The notes: a model not told the origin generated them from the letters alone. Numbered from the stretch's first letter, positions 9,709 through 23,129 are shown. The stretch is 64,000 bases of DNA from Actinomadura sp. WMMA1423 (GCF_006547145.1 NZ_CP041244.1:2046001-2110000), one strand, 5' to 3'. Numbers and translations: made by a program.

Positions 9709-10035
9709 TCAGCGGTTCGCACTTCCGCCGAACTCACGCTCCAGGGATGCGCGCTGGTTGGCGCCGAGGCCCCGCACACGGCGGGACTCGGCGATGCCCA
9801 GGCGCTCCATGATCTGCTTCGCACGGACCTTGCCCACACCGGGCAGCGATTCCAGAAGGGCCGACACCTTCATCTTTCCGATGACGTCGTCGGACTGACC
9901 CTCTTTGAGAACCTCGGCGAGCGAGGTTCCACCGTGCTTCAGCTTGTTCTTAACCTCGGCCCGCTCCTTGCGCGCCTTGGCAGCCTTCTCCAGGGCTGCG
10001 GCGCGCTGTTCGGGGGTTAGGGGCGGAAGAGCCAC
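9709..10035 (-). CDS. mihf: Integration host factor, actinobacterial type (mIHF)
   Basis: A 108-aa nucleoid-associated protein unrelated to the HU/IHF fold of E. coli. It contains an N-terminal helix rich in Ala/Lys/Arg and an H2TH-like DNA-binding segment with [18 protein letters not shown] at roughly residues 64-81. mIHF bends DNA and influences development and supercoiling in streptomycetes and growth in mycobacteria. It starts at a GTG preceded by GAGGTGA at 8 nt. The next gene, gmk, begins immediately after its stop. Confidence 0.95.
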   Translation of the reverse strand: MALPPLTPEQRAAALEKAAKARKERAEVKNKLKHGGTSLAEVLKEGQSDDVIGKMKVSALLESLPGVGKVRAKQIMERLGIAESRRVRGLGANQRASLEREFGGSANR

Positions 10036-10093
10036 GCCGGGTCACCTCAGGTTTCCACTCGACGGAGTCGGACGGGTTGGGAAACTAGCGAGT

Positions 10094-10144
10094 TCACCAC
10101 CCATAAGGCAACGTGAAGTGCCGTTTAGCCCACCACAAATTCAC
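10094..10144 (-). CDS. Possible 16-residue tryptophan-containing leader peptide upstream of mihf
   Basis: A GTG at 10144-10142 opens a 16-codon frame reading VNLWWAKRHFTLPYGW, then TGA. GAGGAG lies exactly 8 nt before the start, the best ribosome binding site in the area. Three of 16 residues are tryptophan, unusual for random sequence in such GC-rich DNA. The stop is 58 nt before the mihf start. I see no paired terminator/antiterminator, so regulation of mihf by ribosome position is only a possibility. The SD overlaps a CACTCC/GGAGTG inverted repeat at 10151-10164. Confidence 0.35.
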   Translation of the reverse strand: MNLWWAKRHFTLPYGW

Positions 10145-10771
10145 GAAAATCACTCCTCGGAGTGTCCTGAATACAGAGTGTACCCAACTCCGGCCCCTCC
10201 GCGCCGCATCCCCTTGCCTTGCTGGGACTTTCGCATGATCGTGAAAATCCGCCCATTCTGGCCGTACATGTGGCACTCGGCACCCGTCCGCCGCTGCGCT
10301 TCGCGCTTGCGGACGGCCCCTCCGCCGCGGTCCCGCCACCCCCTCGCGAAGCCGCGCCGGCCGCCCCGGCGCGGGCTCCCACAAGTGATCCCGACCGAGT
10401 GACACTCGTCACGCCCCGCCGTTCCGCACGTCGCCCCAGCACCGTTACTGTCATCCTCGACAACACACCGCCAAGATCGTTCGCTCGGCCCGGAGGACAC
10501 CCGCACCGCACCAGCTCCCTCAGCCCGCCGCCAGGGCACCCCCACTGACGCGGAAGCGTCGGCCGTGCCGCCGGAGACTCCCCCCGGTCCGCAATCGCCC
10601 CTCCGCGTGACCGAGTTCACCGTTCGGCGCGTATCGCAAAGCGGCCACTCGGCCCCCGCATTCGCATGCGGCTAAAACCACAAAGCGCGATCGCGCGCGC
10701 CACAAAACTCGCCTCCAAAGCGTTCAGTGCACCCGCGCACCAATGGCGTCCGGGCGATGCGCGCGGGCCGC
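10145..10771. other. Non-coding stretch between pyrF and mihf
   Basis: About 630 bases without a credible gene; open frames here are low-complexity and shadow-like. It is less GC-rich than its surroundings at 10,100-10,260 and 10,640-10,740. A candidate leftward -10 element for mihf, TACACT, lies at 10182-10177. I see no strong hairpin terminator for the pyr operon immediately after pyrF. Confidence 0.5.
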
Positions 10772-11476
10772 TCAGGGCGTGCGGGCGGACGTGCGGCGCA
10801 GCGCGGCGGCGATGGCGGCCGCGGCGGCGCCCGGGTCGGGGGCGGCGGTGATGGGGCGGCCGATGACCAGCAGGTCGGCGCCGGCGGCGAGGGCGTCCTC
10901 GGGGGTGGCGACGCGGGCCTGGTCCTGGTTGCCGGAGCCCGCGGGGCGGACGCCGGGCGTGATGAGCGTGATGTCCGGGCCGACCTCGGCGCGGACGGCC
11001 GCGGCCTCCTGCGGGGAGCACACGAGGGCCTGTGCGCCCGCCTCGACGGCGAGGACGGCCAGCCGGCGGACGGCGTCGGGGGCGGGCCCCGCGAGGCCGA
11101 GGGCGGCGAGATCGGCGTCCCCGAGCGACGTCAGGACCGTGACCGCGGCGATCTTGGTGGTGGGGACGGCCTCCACCGCCTCGCGGATCATCGCGGGCCC
11201 TCCGGCGGCGTGCACGGTCAGGTAGGCCGGCTTGAGGCGCGCCACGGCGCGGGCGGCCCCGCGGACGGTGGCGGGGATGTCGTGCAGCTTGAGGTCGAGG
11301 AAGACCTGGACTCGGCTGGCACCCCGCACGCTGGCGACGACGTCCGGCCCGTAGCGCAGGTACAGCTCCAGGCCGACCTTGACGGTGGAGACGTGCGGCG
11401 TGACCAGGGTGGCCCAGCGCGCGGCCGTCTCCAGGTCGGGCGCGTCCAGCGCGACGGCGATGGGGGCGGCGGTCAC
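10772..11476 (-). CDS. pyrF: Orotidine 5'-phosphate decarboxylase
   Basis: Last step of UMP synthesis, decarboxylating OMP. The active-site signature DLKLHDIP is at residues 61-68, with the phosphate-binding region LITPGVRP later and a closing [12 protein letters not shown]. At 234 aa it is the short, bacterial group I form and not the longer group 2 form of mycobacteria. Its GTG start overlaps the pyrD stop (GTGA), so translation is coupled. It is the last gene of the pyr cluster. Confidence 0.95.
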   Translation of the reverse strand: MTAAPIAVALDAPDLETAARWATLVTPHVSTVKVGLELYLRYGPDVVASVRGASRVQVFLDLKLHDIPATVRGAARAVARLKPAYLTVHAAGGPAMIREAVEAVPTTKIAAVTVLTSLGDADLAALGLAGPAPDAVRRLAVLAVEAGAQALVCSPQEAAAVRAEVGPDITLITPGVRPAGSGNQDQARVATPEDALAAGADLLVIGRPITAAPDPGAAAAAIAAALRRTSARTP

Positions 11477-12453
11477 AGCTTCTCCTTCTCGGACTCTTGC
11501 GGGCGCACCTGGGGCGGGACGTACCCGGCGGGCTTGTGCGCGAGGCCGACGGCGTCGGCGAGGCGGCCGATGCGGCGGGCCGCGAGCGCCTCCTCCAGCT
11601 CCCGCAGGACGCGGGGCCCGGCCGTCGGGTCGTGGAACAGGGCGGTGCCGACGGCGACGGCGGAGGCCCCGGCGAGGATGAACTCCAGGGCGTCCAGGCC
11701 GGTGGAGACGCCGCCGACCCCGATGATCGGGGTGGTGGGCAGCGCGGCGTGCACCTGGTACACGCAGCGGACCGCGACGGGCCGCACGGCGGGGCCGGAC
11801 AGGCCGCCCGACACGCCCGTGAGGGCCGGACGCAGCGTCCGCGGGTCGATCGCCATGGCCTCCATGGTGTTGATCAGGGTGAGGCCGTCGGCGCCCGCGT
11901 CGACGCAGGCGAGCGCGATCGTGACGATGTCGGTCACGTCGGGGGCGAGCTTGGCGAAGACCGGGAGGCCGGGCCGGGCGTGCGCGCGCACCGCCCGGAC
12001 GACGGACGCGGCGGCCGCCGGGTGCCAGGCGAACATGCGGCCGCGGTCCTCGACGTTCGGGCAGGCGACGTTGACCTCGATCGCGGCGACGCCGGGGACG
12101 TGGCGGAGGCGGCGCGCGAGGTCGCCGTACTCCTCGACGCTGTTGCCCGCGACGGACACGATCGTGCGGACCTCCTGCTCGATGAGCCAGGGCAGGTCGC
12201 GTTCCAGGAAGGTCTCCACGCCGGGGCCCGGCAGGCCCATGGCGGTCAGGAGGCCGCTCGGGGTCTCGGTCACCCGTGGCGTGGGACGCCCCGCGCGCGC
12301 CTGCGCCATCACCGAGGTCGTGACGAACGCGCCGAGACGGGTGAGGTCGAAGAACTGGGCGAGCTCCCGTCCCGTCCCGCCGCACCCGGAGGCCGTCAGA
12401 ACGGGATTGGGGAGCTCCAGAGGCCCGAGGGTGGTCGTGACCCGGTCGCTCAC
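11473..12453 (-). CDS. pyrD: Dihydroorotate dehydrogenase, catalytic subunit (class 1B)
   Basis: Oxidises dihydroorotate to orotate with FMN. The catalytic cysteine is C131 in EVNVACPN, the class 1 arrangement; INTMEAMAI and [10 protein letters not shown] mark the FMN phosphate site. The partner pyrK directly upstream shows that this is the NAD-linked 1B heterotetramer and not the quinone-linked class 2 enzyme common in other actinobacteria. It overlaps pyrK and pyrF by 3-4 bases on each side. Confidence 0.96.
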   Translation of the reverse strand: MSDRVTTTLGPLELPNPVLTASGCGGTGRELAQFFDLTRLGAFVTTSVMAQARAGRPTPRVTETPSGLLTAMGLPGPGVETFLERDLPWLIEQEVRTIVSVAGNSVEEYGDLARRLRHVPGVAAIEVNVACPNVEDRGRMFAWHPAAAASVVRAVRAHARPGLPVFAKLAPDVTDIVTIALACVDAGADGLTLINTMEAMAIDPRTLRPALTGVSGGLSGPAVRPVAVRCVYQVHAALPTTPIIGVGGVSTGLDALEFILAGASAVAVGTALFHDPTAGPRVLRELEEALAARRIGRLADAVGLAHKPAGYVPPQVRPQESEKEKL

Positions 12454-13337
12454 TGGGAGCCCCCTTCAGAGACGCTCAGGACGCGCGGCGCGCCGAGCGC
12501 GTCGAACGGGATGGTTCCGAGGTCGCCCCAGCGGACGCGGTCGCCGCGCAGGACGGGGCCGTCCGCGCAGGCGCGGACCATGCGGGTCACCCCGTCCTCT
12601 CCGTGGACGGGGAGCATGCACGTCATGCAAACGCCGATGCCGCACGCGCCCGTCTGCTGGAGGAACTCCTCGACCGACACCTGCGAGGGCAGGCCGAAGA
12701 GGCCGGCGATCTGGGTGACCGAGCGGAGCAGGGAGGTCGGGCCGCAGCCGTAGACGACGTCGGCGCCCGTCTCCTCGATGACGCGGGGCAGCACGTCGCG
12801 GACGACCCCCTTCTCCCCCATCGAGCCGTCCTCGGTGACGACGGACGAGCTGTCCCCGATGCGCTGCGCCATCCGGGACCCGAACACCTGCCGGGCGGAG
12901 GCGCCGGCGAGCACGAAGTGCACCTGGCAGCCGCGCCGCAGGAGCGAGTCGGCCAGCGCGAACACGGCCGCGCCGCCGGGCCCCCCGGCCACGAGCAGGC
13001 AGGTGACGGGGTCGCGTGGCAGCCGGAACGGGCGGCCGAGCGGCCCGACGAGGTCGAGCTGGTCGCGGGAGCGGCGGCCGGCGAGCCAGGCGGTGCCGGG
13101 CTCGGTGTCGGCGAACACCAGCTCGACGGTGCCGCCGTAGTCGGACTTGACCTCGTGGACCCCGAAGCACCGTCGGACCAGGCGGGAGGTGTGCTCGCCG
13201 CCCACCGCGAGCGCCACGAACTGGCCGGGCCTGAAGCGCTCGGCGATGGCCGGGGCCACCAGCGTCATCGCGCGGTAGTCCTGCACCTGGCGGACCGTCA
13301 GGACCGTCGCCGAGGTCTGCACCGGCGTGTCGGACAC
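12450..13337 (-). CDS. pyrK: Dihydroorotate dehydrogenase electron-transfer subunit
   Basis: Carries electrons from PyrD to NAD through FAD and a [2Fe-2S] cluster. The 295-aa protein has a ferredoxin-reductase FAD domain, the nucleotide motif [20 protein letters not shown], and a C-terminal cluster site with cysteines in [14 protein letters not shown] and later RACADGPVL. The long upstream frame extension is rejected: GTG at 13337 follows GGAGAGGGAGACGG and gives a normal N-terminus ([13 protein letters not shown]). It overlaps pyrD by GTGA. Confidence 0.94.
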   Translation of the reverse strand: MSDTPVQTSATVLTVRQVQDYRAMTLVAPAIAERFRPGQFVALAVGGEHTSRLVRRCFGVHEVKSDYGGTVELVFADTEPGTAWLAGRRSRDQLDLVGPLGRPFRLPRDPVTCLLVAGGPGGAAVFALADSLLRRGCQVHFVLAGASARQVFGSRMAQRIGDSSSVVTEDGSMGEKGVVRDVLPRVIEETGADVVYGCGPTSLLRSVTQIAGLFGLPSQVSVEEFLQQTGACGIGVCMTCMLPVHGEDGVTRMVRACADGPVLRGDRVRWGDLGTIPFDALGAPRVLSVSEGGSQ

Positions 13338-13413
13338 CCGTCTCCCTCTCCTCGTCGCGTGCGCCGGGCGGGCCGGGCGCACGGCATCCGCCCGCCCGGC
13401 CCGCCCGGTCCTG

Positions 13414-16817
<3,404 letters not shown>

Positions 16818-16818
<1 letters not shown>

Positions 16819-17936
16819 TACTTCGACGCCTCCATCAGGTCGCAGAAACGGTCGAAGAGCCCGGAGGCGTCGTGCGGGCCGGCCGCGGCCTCCGGGTGGT
16901 ACTGGACGCTGAACGCCGGGCGCTCCAGGAGCCTGAGCCCCTCGACGCACCCGTCGTTCAGGTTCACGTGGCTGACCTCGCCGGGGCCGTAGGGCGTGCC
17001 GAACGGGCCGTCCGCGGGCGCGTCGACCGCGAACCCGTGGTTGTGGGCCGAGACGTCGACCTTGCCGGTCGCCCTGTCCTGGACGGGCTGGTTGATGCCC
17101 CGGTGGCCGAACCTCAGCTTGTAGGTGCCGAGGCCGAGCGCGCGGCCGAAGATCTGGTTTCCGAAGCAGATCCCGAAGAACGGGGTGCCGGTGTCGAGGA
17201 CGCCCTTCAGCGCGTCCACCGCGTAGCCGGCGGCGGCCGGGTCGCCCGGGCCGTTGGAGAAGAACACGCCGTCGGGAGCGAGGGCGAGGATGTCCGCGGC
17301 GGTGCTGGCCGCGGGCAGGACGTGCACCTCGCAGCCCCGCTCGGACATCCGGTACGGCGTCATCGACTTGATGCCGAGGTCGACGGCCGCGACCGTGTAG
17401 CGCTTCTCCCCCCGCGCCGCGACGACGTACGGCTCCCGGGTGGAGACGTCGCGGGCCAGGTCGGCGCCCTCCATCGAGGGGCTCTGCCGGACGCGCTCGA
17501 CGAGGGCGTCCTCGCCGGGCAGGGCGGCGTCCGCGCCGCTGAAGATGCCGGCGCGCATGGCGCCCCTGTCGCGCAGGTGCCGCGTCAGCGCCCGCGTGCC
17601 GGGGATGGCGATGCCCACCACCCCCTGCTCGCGCAGCGCGGAGCCGAGCGAGCCCGTGGCGCGCCAGTTGGACGCCACGCGGGCGGGCTCGCGCACCACG
17701 TAGCCCGCCACCTGGATGCGGCGCGACTCGGGGTCCTCGGCGTTGACGCCGGTGTTGCCGATGTGGGGGGACGTCATCGCCACGATCTGGCGCGCGTACG
17801 AGGGGTCGGTAAGGGTCTCCTGGTAGCCGGTCATGCCGGTGTTGAAGACCATCTCGCCGAAGGTCTCGCCCTCGGCCCCGTACGCGGCCCCGCGGAACAC
17901 CCTGCCGTCTTCCAGAACGAGCAGAGCAGGGTTCAT
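16818..17936 (-). CDS. carA: Carbamoyl-phosphate synthase small chain (glutamine amidotransferase)
   Basis: Releases ammonia from glutamine for CarB. The N-terminal domain begins [15 protein letters not shown] and contains [14 protein letters not shown]. The class I amidotransferase domain has FFSNGPGDP, the nucleophile cysteine in [10 protein letters not shown], and the catalytic His in [11 protein letters not shown]. At 372 aa it has normal length. The ATG overlaps the pyrC stop (ATGA). Confidence 0.97.
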
Positions 17937-19219
17937 TGGAGCTTCCCTTCGAGGACGGTCGGCCTGCCGCGCAGGAACGTCGCGACGACCCGGCCGGGCA
18001 GCTCCAGCCCCGCGAACGGGGTGTTGCGGCTCTTGGAGGTCATGGCGGACGGGTCCACGGCGCGGCGGGGCGACGGGTCGTACAGCGTGATGTTGGCGGG
18101 CGAACCTGCCTCCAGCGGACGACCCTGTCCGGAAAGGCGGCCGATGCGGGCGGGGCGGACGGACATGCGGTCGGCGACCCCGGCCCAGTCGAGCAGGCCG
18201 GTCTCGACCATCGCCTCCTGGACGACCGGCAGCGCCGTCTCCAGGCCGATCATGCCCATGGCGGCCACGGCCCACTCGGTCTCCTTGGCCTCGACCGGGT
18301 GGGGGGCGTGGTCGGTGGCGACGCAGTCGATCGTCCCGTCGGCGAGGGCGTGCCGCAGCGCGGTGACGTCGCCCGCGGTGCGCAGCGGCGGGTTGACCTT
18401 GAAGATCGGGTCATAGGACCCGGCCCTCGCGTCGTTCAGCAGCAGGTGGTGGGGGGTGACCTCGGCGGTCACCGGGCAGCCCCGGCTCTTGGCCCACCGG
18501 ATGATCTCGACGGAGCCGGCCGTGGAGACGTGGCACACGTGCAGCCGCGACCCGACGTGCTGGGCGAGCAGCACGTCCCGGGCGATGATCGCCTCCTCGG
18601 CGACCGCGGGCCAGCCGCGCAGGCCGAGCGCCGCGGACATCTCGCCCTCGTTCATCTGGGCGCCCTCGGTGAGGCGCGGCTCCTGGGCGTGCTGGGCGAC
18701 GACGCCGTCGAACGCCTTCACGTACTCCAGGGCCCGGCGCATGATCACCGCGTCCGACACGCAGTGCCCGTCGTCGGAGAACACCCGCACCCCGGCGGCG
18801 GAGTCGGCCATCGCGCCGAGCTCGGCGAGCTGCTCGCCGGCGATGCCGCGCGTGACGGCCCCGACCGGCTGGACGTCGCAGTACCCGGCCTCGCGCCCGA
18901 GGCGCCACACCTGCTCCACCACGCCGGCGGTGTCGGCGACGGGGTCGGTGTTGGCCATCGCGTGGACGGCCGTGTACCCGCCCATCGCGGCGGCGCGCGT
19001 CCCGGACTCGACGGTCTCGGCGTCCTCCCGGCCCGGCTCGCGCAGGTGGGTGTGCAGGTCGACCAGACCGGGCAGGGCCACCAGCCCGGCGGCGTCGACG
19101 ACCTCGGCGCCGGCCTCCTCCAGCCCGGTGCCGACAGCGGCGATCTCGCCGTCGCGGACGAGGATGTCGGCGGCCTTCCCGCCGAGGATCCGGGCGCCCT
19201 TGATGATGTGGGTGCTCAC
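17933..19219 (-). CDS. pyrC: Dihydroorotase
   Basis: Cyclises carbamoyl aspartate to dihydroorotate. It is a class I, 428-aa amidohydrolase with the metal site [10 protein letters not shown], the conserved HVCHVST stretch, EVTPHHLLL, and the catalytic Asp in CVATDHAPH. The GTG at 19219 overlaps the pyrB stop by four bases, and the stop overlaps the carA start. Confidence 0.97.
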   Translation of the reverse strand: MSTHIIKGARILGGKAADILVRDGEIAAVGTGLEEAGAEVVDAAGLVALPGLVDLHTHLREPGREDAETVESGTRAAAMGGYTAVHAMANTDPVADTAGVVEQVWRLGREAGYCDVQPVGAVTRGIAGEQLAELGAMADSAAGVRVFSDDGHCVSDAVIMRRALEYVKAFDGVVAQHAQEPRLTEGAQMNEGEMSAALGLRGWPAVAEEAIIARDVLLAQHVGSRLHVCHVSTAGSVEIIRWAKSRGCPVTAEVTPHHLLLNDARAGSYDPIFKVNPPLRTAGDVTALRHALADGTIDCVATDHAPHPVEAKETEWAVAAMGMIGLETALPVVQEAMVETGLLDWAGVADRMSVRPARIGRLSGQGRPLEAGSPANITLYDPSPRRAVDPSAMTSKSRNTPFAGLELPGRVVATFLRGRPTVLEGKLQ

Positions 19220-20157
19220 TGGGGGACCTCCTGGCCGATGGCGGGCTCGGAGCCTCCGAGCAGCAGGTAGAGGACGGCCATGCGCGCGCTGACGCCGTTG
19301 GCGACCTGCTCGACGATCGTGGACCGGACCGAGTCGGCGACCTCCGCGGCGATCTCGACGCCGCGGTTCATCGGCCCCGGGTGCATGACGATCGCGTGGT
19401 CGGGCAGCTCGCCCATGCGCTCGGCGTCGAGCCCGTAGCGGCGGCTGTACTCGCGCACGGTCGGGAAGTAGGCGGCGTTCATGCGCTCCTGCTGGACGCG
19501 CAGCATCATGATGACGTCGCTCTTGGGGATGACGGCGTCGAGGTCGTAGGAGACCGAGCACGGCCAGGTGTCGATCGCGACCGGCAGCAGCGTCGGCGGC
19601 GCGACCACGGTCACGTCGGCGCCGAGCGTGTCGAGCAGCAGGACGTTGGATCGTGCCACCCGGCTGTGCAGGACGTCGCCGACGATGGTGACCTTGCGGC
19701 CCTCCAGGTCGCCCAGGCGCTTGCGCATCGTGAACGCGTCCAGCAGCGCCTGCGTGGGGTGCTCGTGGGTGCCGTCGCCGGCGTTGACCACGCTGCCCTG
19801 CACCCAGCCGGCGAGCCGGTGCGGCGCGCCGGAGGCGTTGTGCCGGATGACGACGCCGTCGGCGCCCATCGCCTCCAGCGTGAGCGCGGTGTCCTTCAGG
19901 CTCTCGCCCTTGGACACGCTGGAGCCCTTGGCCGAGAAGTTGATCACATCGGCGGACAGCCGCTTGGCCGCGGCCTCGAACGAGATGCGGGTGCGGGTGG
20001 AGTCCTCGAAGAACAGGTTGACGACCGTCCGGCCGCGCAGCGTCGGCAGCTTCTTGATCGAGCGGTCCGCGATCCGCGCGAGCTCCTCGGCGGTGTCGAG
20101 GACGAGCAGCGCGTCGTCGCGGCTCAGGTCGGCGGCGGAGATCAGATGGCGGTTCAT
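19216..20157 (-). CDS. pyrB: Aspartate carbamoyltransferase, catalytic subunit
   Basis: First committed step of pyrimidine synthesis. It has the carbamoyl-phosphate motif [13 protein letters not shown], the [12 protein letters not shown] box, and the aspartate-binding [13 protein letters not shown]. At 313 aa it is a standard catalytic chain; no pyrI regulatory subunit is present in the window. Its start overlaps the pyrR stop, so it is coupled to the regulator gene. Confidence 0.97.
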   Translation of the reverse strand: MNRHLISAADLSRDDALLVLDTAEELARIADRSIKKLPTLRGRTVVNLFFEDSTRTRISFEAAAKRLSADVINFSAKGSSVSKGESLKDTALTLEAMGADGVVIRHNASGAPHRLAGWVQGSVVNAGDGTHEHPTQALLDAFTMRKRLGDLEGRKVTIVGDVLHSRVARSNVLLLDTLGADVTVVAPPTLLPVAIDTWPCSVSYDLDAVIPKSDVIMMLRVQQERMNAAYFPTVREYSRRYGLDAERMGELPDHAIVMHPGPMNRGVEIAAEVADSVRSTIVEQVANGVSARMAVLYLLLGGSEPAIGQEVPQ

Positions 20158-20744
20158 TCGGCACCCCCCGTCGGGCCGAGCAGCACCGCGTCGCGCCCGT
20201 CGTTCTCGTCCAGCAGGACCTTCACGGTCTCGCGCATCGAGGTGGGCAGGTTCTTGCCCACGTAGTCGGCGCGGATCGGCAGCTGCCGGTGCCCGCGGTC
20301 GACCAGCACCGCCAGCTGGACCGCGCGGGGCCGGCCGAGGTCGTTGAGCGAGTCCAGCGCGGCGCGCACCGTCCGCCCGGAGAACAGCACGTCGTCGACG
20401 AGCACGACGACCCTGTCGTCGATGCCCTCGGCGGGCAGCTCCGTGCGGCCGAGGGCGCGGGCGGGCCGCATCCGCAGGTCGTCGCGGTACATGGTCACGT
20501 CGAGCGAGCCCCAGGGCACCGGGCGGCCCTCGACCTCGCGCAGCGCCCCGGCGAGCCGCTCGGCCAGCGTGACGCCGCGGGTCTGGATGCCGAGCAGCAG
20601 GACGTCGTGGCCGCCCTTGGTCCGCTCGAGGATCTCGTGTGCGATGCGGGTCAGTGCGCGCCGGATGTCGGGACCCTCCAGAACGGCCTTGGGCCGGGGG
20701 TCACCGTCCGCCACGCGCTGCTCCTGCCTGGAGGCAGCATTCAC
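20154..20744 (-). CDS. pyrR: Pyrimidine operon regulator PyrR / uracil phosphoribosyltransferase
   Basis: PyrR binds pyr mRNA when UMP/UTP is abundant and also has uracil phosphoribosyltransferase activity. The PRPP-binding motif [18 protein letters not shown] is intact, and [16 protein letters not shown] is the typical PyrR segment. At 196 aa it is the usual size. The start is a GTG preceded by AAGGAGG, which sits immediately after a PyrR-type RNA hairpin. This suggests that it represses its own translation, and through coupling that of the whole operon. Confidence 0.96.
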   Translation of the reverse strand: MNAASRQEQRVADGDPRPKAVLEGPDIRRALTRIAHEILERTKGGHDVLLLGIQTRGVTLAERLAGALREVEGRPVPWGSLDVTMYRDDLRMRPARALGRTELPAEGIDDRVVVLVDDVLFSGRTVRAALDSLNDLGRPRAVQLAVLVDRGHRQLPIRADYVGKNLPTSMRETVKVLLDENDGRDAVLLGPTGGAE

Positions 20745-20751
20745 CGCGGAA

Positions 20752-20786
20752 CCTCCTTCCCCGCCTCACGGGACGGGCCTTAAAGG
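20752..20786 (-). promoter_or_regulatory. PyrR-binding hairpin overlapping the pyrR ribosome binding site
   Basis: The leader RNA reads CCUUUAAGG then CCCGUCCCGUGAGGCGGG. The latter folds as a 6-bp stem (CCCGUC with GGCGGG) closing a CCGUGA loop. The conserved GUCCnGUGAGGC core matches known PyrR-binding loops. The AAGGAGG ribosome binding site follows within a few bases, and no terminator pair is visible. Translational repression, as described for mycobacteria, is more likely than the attenuation seen in Bacillus. Confidence 0.85.
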
Positions 20787-21002
20787 ACGTTGTGTCCCCC
20801 ACACGTTAGCAGCCGGTCACGCTTGCCCCGCACGCCGGCCCGGTGTGCGTCTTCGCAGGTGAGAGGGGTCACATTCGGGGCATTACCAGAGGAGGGCCCG
20901 GGCGCCCGGCAAGCCCGCCGCGACCCCGCGTGCACGGGGCGTGGGCGATCCGGACCGGCCGGATCGAGTCCTGCGGATTCGACCGCTTTTTTCCAATCAG
21001 CT
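20787..21002. other. Divergent intergenic region pyrR / bldD
   Basis: No gene is seen. A leftward -10-like TAACGT (20810-20805 region) may serve the pyr operon. The remainder, including CGACCGCTTTTTTCC near 20,980, leads into the bldD promoter. Confidence 0.4.
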
Positions 21003-21043
21003 TGACCTGGGGCCGTACCCGTTTTACCGTCACTGTCCGTAAC
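21003..21043 (+). promoter_or_regulatory. bldD promoter with a BldD-box-like operator
   Basis: TTGACC (21003-21008) and TACCGT (21025-21030) form a plausible promoter with a 16-nt spacer. GTCACTGTCCGTAAC (21029-21043) keeps both half-site anchors (TnAC and GTnA) of the BldD box and differs only at the two central C/G positions. Its overlap with the -10 and start region would suit autorepression, which is known for Streptomyces BldD. Confidence 0.55.
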
Positions 21044-21149
21044 CATCCCTGGAGACAGACTCTTGGGGCCCCCTGGCTTCGCGAATCTGTCTCCCCCCGG
21101 TGACGAGCCGGGGTCCGACGACGACGAGAGTGAGCCTGGGGGCCGCAGA

Positions 21150-21644
21150 ATGCCGTCTGAATATGCAAAGGCTCTCGGCGCGCGCCTGCGCGCCATCCGC
21201 ACCCAGCAGGGCCTGTCCCTGCACGGCGTGGAGGAGAAGTCACGCGGCCGCTGGAAGGCCGTCGTCGTGGGTTCGTACGAGCGGGGCGACCGCGCCGTCA
21301 CCGTTCAGAAGCTGGCCGAGCTCGCCGATTTCTACGGCGTGCCGGTTTCCGAGTTGCTGCCCGGCGGAGCCGCGCCGAGCCCGCTCGGGCCTACACCCAA
21401 GCTCGTGATCGATCTAGAGCGGTTGCAGCAGCTTCCGAAAGACAAGGCCGGTCCTCTCGCCCGCTACGCCGCGACGATCCAGAGCCAGCGGGGCGACTAC
21501 AACGGAAAGGTCCTGTCCATCCGTCAGGAGGACCTGCGTTCACTCGCGGTCATCTATGACAAGTCACCGACCGAGCTCACCGAGGAGCTGATCGGCTGGG
21601 GCGTCCTCGACCCGGAGGCGCGCCGCGCCGTCGAGTCGTTCTGA
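21150..21644 (+). CDS. bldD: Developmental master regulator BldD
   Basis: BldD represses sporulation genes during vegetative growth when dimerised by tetrameric c-di-GMP. The 164-aa protein has the N-terminal helix-turn-helix (LRAIRTQQGLSLHGVEEKS, then VVGSYERGDRAVTVQKLAEL) and a C-terminal domain. The c-di-GMP signature there is RGD, eight residues, then RQED; the Streptomyces form ends RQDD and the essential final Asp is kept. I start at ATG 21150, which gives the family N-terminus PSEYAKALGARLR. The long upstream extension is Pro/Gly/Asp-rich and unlikely. Its presence strongly implies a differentiating actinomycete. Confidence 0.96.
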   Translation: MPSEYAKALGARLRAIRTQQGLSLHGVEEKSRGRWKAVVVGSYERGDRAVTVQKLAELADFYGVPVSELLPGGAAPSPLGPTPKLVIDLERLQQLPKDKAGPLARYAATIQSQRGDYNGKVLSIRQEDLRSLAVIYDKSPTELTEELIGWGVLDPEARRAVESF

Positions 21645-21686
21645 TCCGACCCGCCTGCTCCACCGCTTGGAACCGCTCCACCCGCT

Positions 21687-23129
21687 TCACCGCACGACCG
21701 TGACGGGGTCCGGCACCGCGCCGGACCCCGTCCCGCGTCCGGGCCCCGCTCCGCCGCGGCGCCGTCCGGGGCGCGGGACGAGCAGGGCCAGCGGGAGGAC
21801 GGCCGCCACGACGGCAGCGCTCACCGCGAACCCGGCGGAGAACCCGCCCTCGCCGGGGACCATCACGACGATGACCGCGCTGACCTGCGTCCCGAGGGAC
21901 GCGCCGACCGTGCGGAGCAGCGTGTTGATGCCGGTGGCCACACCGGTCTCCCCCGCCGGCACGGCCGCGACCACCAGGGTCGCCACGGCGGCGTAGGCGA
22001 AGCCGAGGCCGATGCCCCGCGCCAGGCCCCCGACGTAGAGGTGCCACATGGCGCCGTGCTCGACCGCCACGAACGCGTAGCCGAGGCCGGTCAGCGACGC
22101 GCCGCCGAGCAGCACCGCGCGCGAGCCGACGCGCCGGTCGAGCAGGCCCGCCGTCATGCCCGCCACGGTCATGCCGACGCTGGCGGGGAGCTGGAGCAGC
22201 GCCGCCTGCGTGGCCGTCCCGCCGAACCCGTACCCGGTGTCCTCGGGGAGCTGGACGAGCAGCGGGAACAGCAGCCCGCCCGCCATCAGCGCGTAGCCGG
22301 ACAGGAGCGAGGCGGCGTTCGCCGTCCACACGCCGCGCACCCGCATGAGGCGAAGGTCGATCAGGGGCTCGGGCACGCGGCCCTCGACCCGCACCCAGGC
22401 GGCGGCCGCGGCGAGCGCGAGCGCCAGCAGGCCGAGGACGCCGGGGGACGTCCAGCCCCACTCCATCCCCTCGGTGAGGGCGGTGAGCGCGGCCACCAGC
22501 CAGGCGGCGAACAGGGCGGCGCCCCACCAGTCCACGCGCGCGGCCGCCGCACGGGAGGCCGGGGCGCGGCCACTATGCGGCACGAACCGCCAGGCGAGGA
22601 CGAGGCCGGGCGCCAGGCCGATGACCGGCACCCACAGCAGCCACCGCCAGCCGAGAAAGTCGATGACCGGCCCGGCCAGGCACCACGACACGGCGCCGCC
22701 GAGGCCCAGCATCGACGACATCAGGCCGACGGCCGGGGCCCGGCGCCCGGGCGGCAGGACGTCCCGGATGATCGTGTACGCGAGCGGGAAGACGCCGCCG
22801 CCGACGCCGCCGAGGACCCGTCCGGCCAGCATGACCGGCACCGTCGCGGCCAGGGCCGCGACGACCGTCCCGGCGGTCGCGACGGCGAGCACGGCGAGGA
22901 GCACGCGGCGCGGCCCGTAGAGGTCGCCGAGCCGCCCGACGACCGGGGTGGCGACGGCGGCGGACAGCGTCATCGCCGTGAGCGCCCACGCCGCGCCCGC
23001 CGGAGTCGTGTGCAGGCCCGCCTGGATCTGCGGCAGCGCGGGCGTCACCACGGCCATCGACAGCGAGTACGCCATCACGCCGAGATAGGCCAGCAGGGGG
23101 ACCAGCCCGCGCCCGTCCCGCCCCGCCAC
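21687..23129 (-). CDS. MFS transporter, DHA2-like (about 14 membrane spans)
   Basis: A 480-aa drug/proton-antiporter-type exporter. The MFS motif A appears as GRLGDLYGPRRVLL between the second and third spans, and MLAGRVLGGVGGGVFPLAYTIIRD corresponds to motif C/B regions. Hydrophobic segments fill the chain to about residue 450. Start at GTG 23129 with GGGAGGG upstream. No TetR/MarR-type regulator is adjacent. Neighbouring P450 and CoA-transferase genes are read the same way, so it might export a related metabolite, but the substrate cannot be read from sequence. Confidence 0.9.
   Translation of the reverse strand: MAGRDGRGLVPLLAYLGVMAYSLSMAVVTPALPQIQAGLHTTPAGAAWALTAMTLSAAVATPVVGRLGDLYGPRRVLLAVLAVATAGTVVAALAATVPVMLAGRVLGGVGGGVFPLAYTIIRDVLPPGRRAPAVGLMSSMLGLGGAVSWCLAGPVIDFLGWRWLLWVPVIGLAPGLVLAWRFVPHSGRAPASRAAAARVDWWGAALFAAWLVAALTALTEGMEWGWTSPGVLGLLALALAAAAAWVRVEGRVPEPLIDLRLMRVRGVWTANAASLLSGYALMAGGLLFPLLVQLPEDTGYGFGGTATQAALLQLPASVGMTVAGMTAGLLDRRVGSRAVLLGGASLTGLGYAFVAVEHGAMWHLYVGGLARGIGLGFAYAAVATLVVAAVPAGETGVATGINTLLRTVGASLGTQVSAVIVVMVPGEGGFSAGFAVSAAVVAAVLPLALLVPRPGRRRGGAGPGRGTGSGAVPDPVTVVR
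21702..21732. terminator. Hairpin at the convergent bldD / MFS ends
   Basis: A perfect 13-bp stem (GACGGGGTCCGGC at 21702-21714 with its complement at 21720-21732) and a 5-nt loop lie 58 nt after the bldD stop. It falls within the last codons of the MFS gene, so it can terminate bldD transcription while also being coding sequence. Confidence 0.65.

Noticed and set aside
9707..9839. Longer gmk N-terminus extending into mihf
   Set aside because: It would overlap mihf by over 100 bp in another frame; the GTG immediately after the mihf stop gives a sensible N-terminus.
10125..10620. Several overlapping 100-160 aa open frames between mihf and pyrF
   Set aside because: No motifs, no good ribosome binding sites, mutual overlap; only the 16-codon ORF at 10094-10144 stands out.
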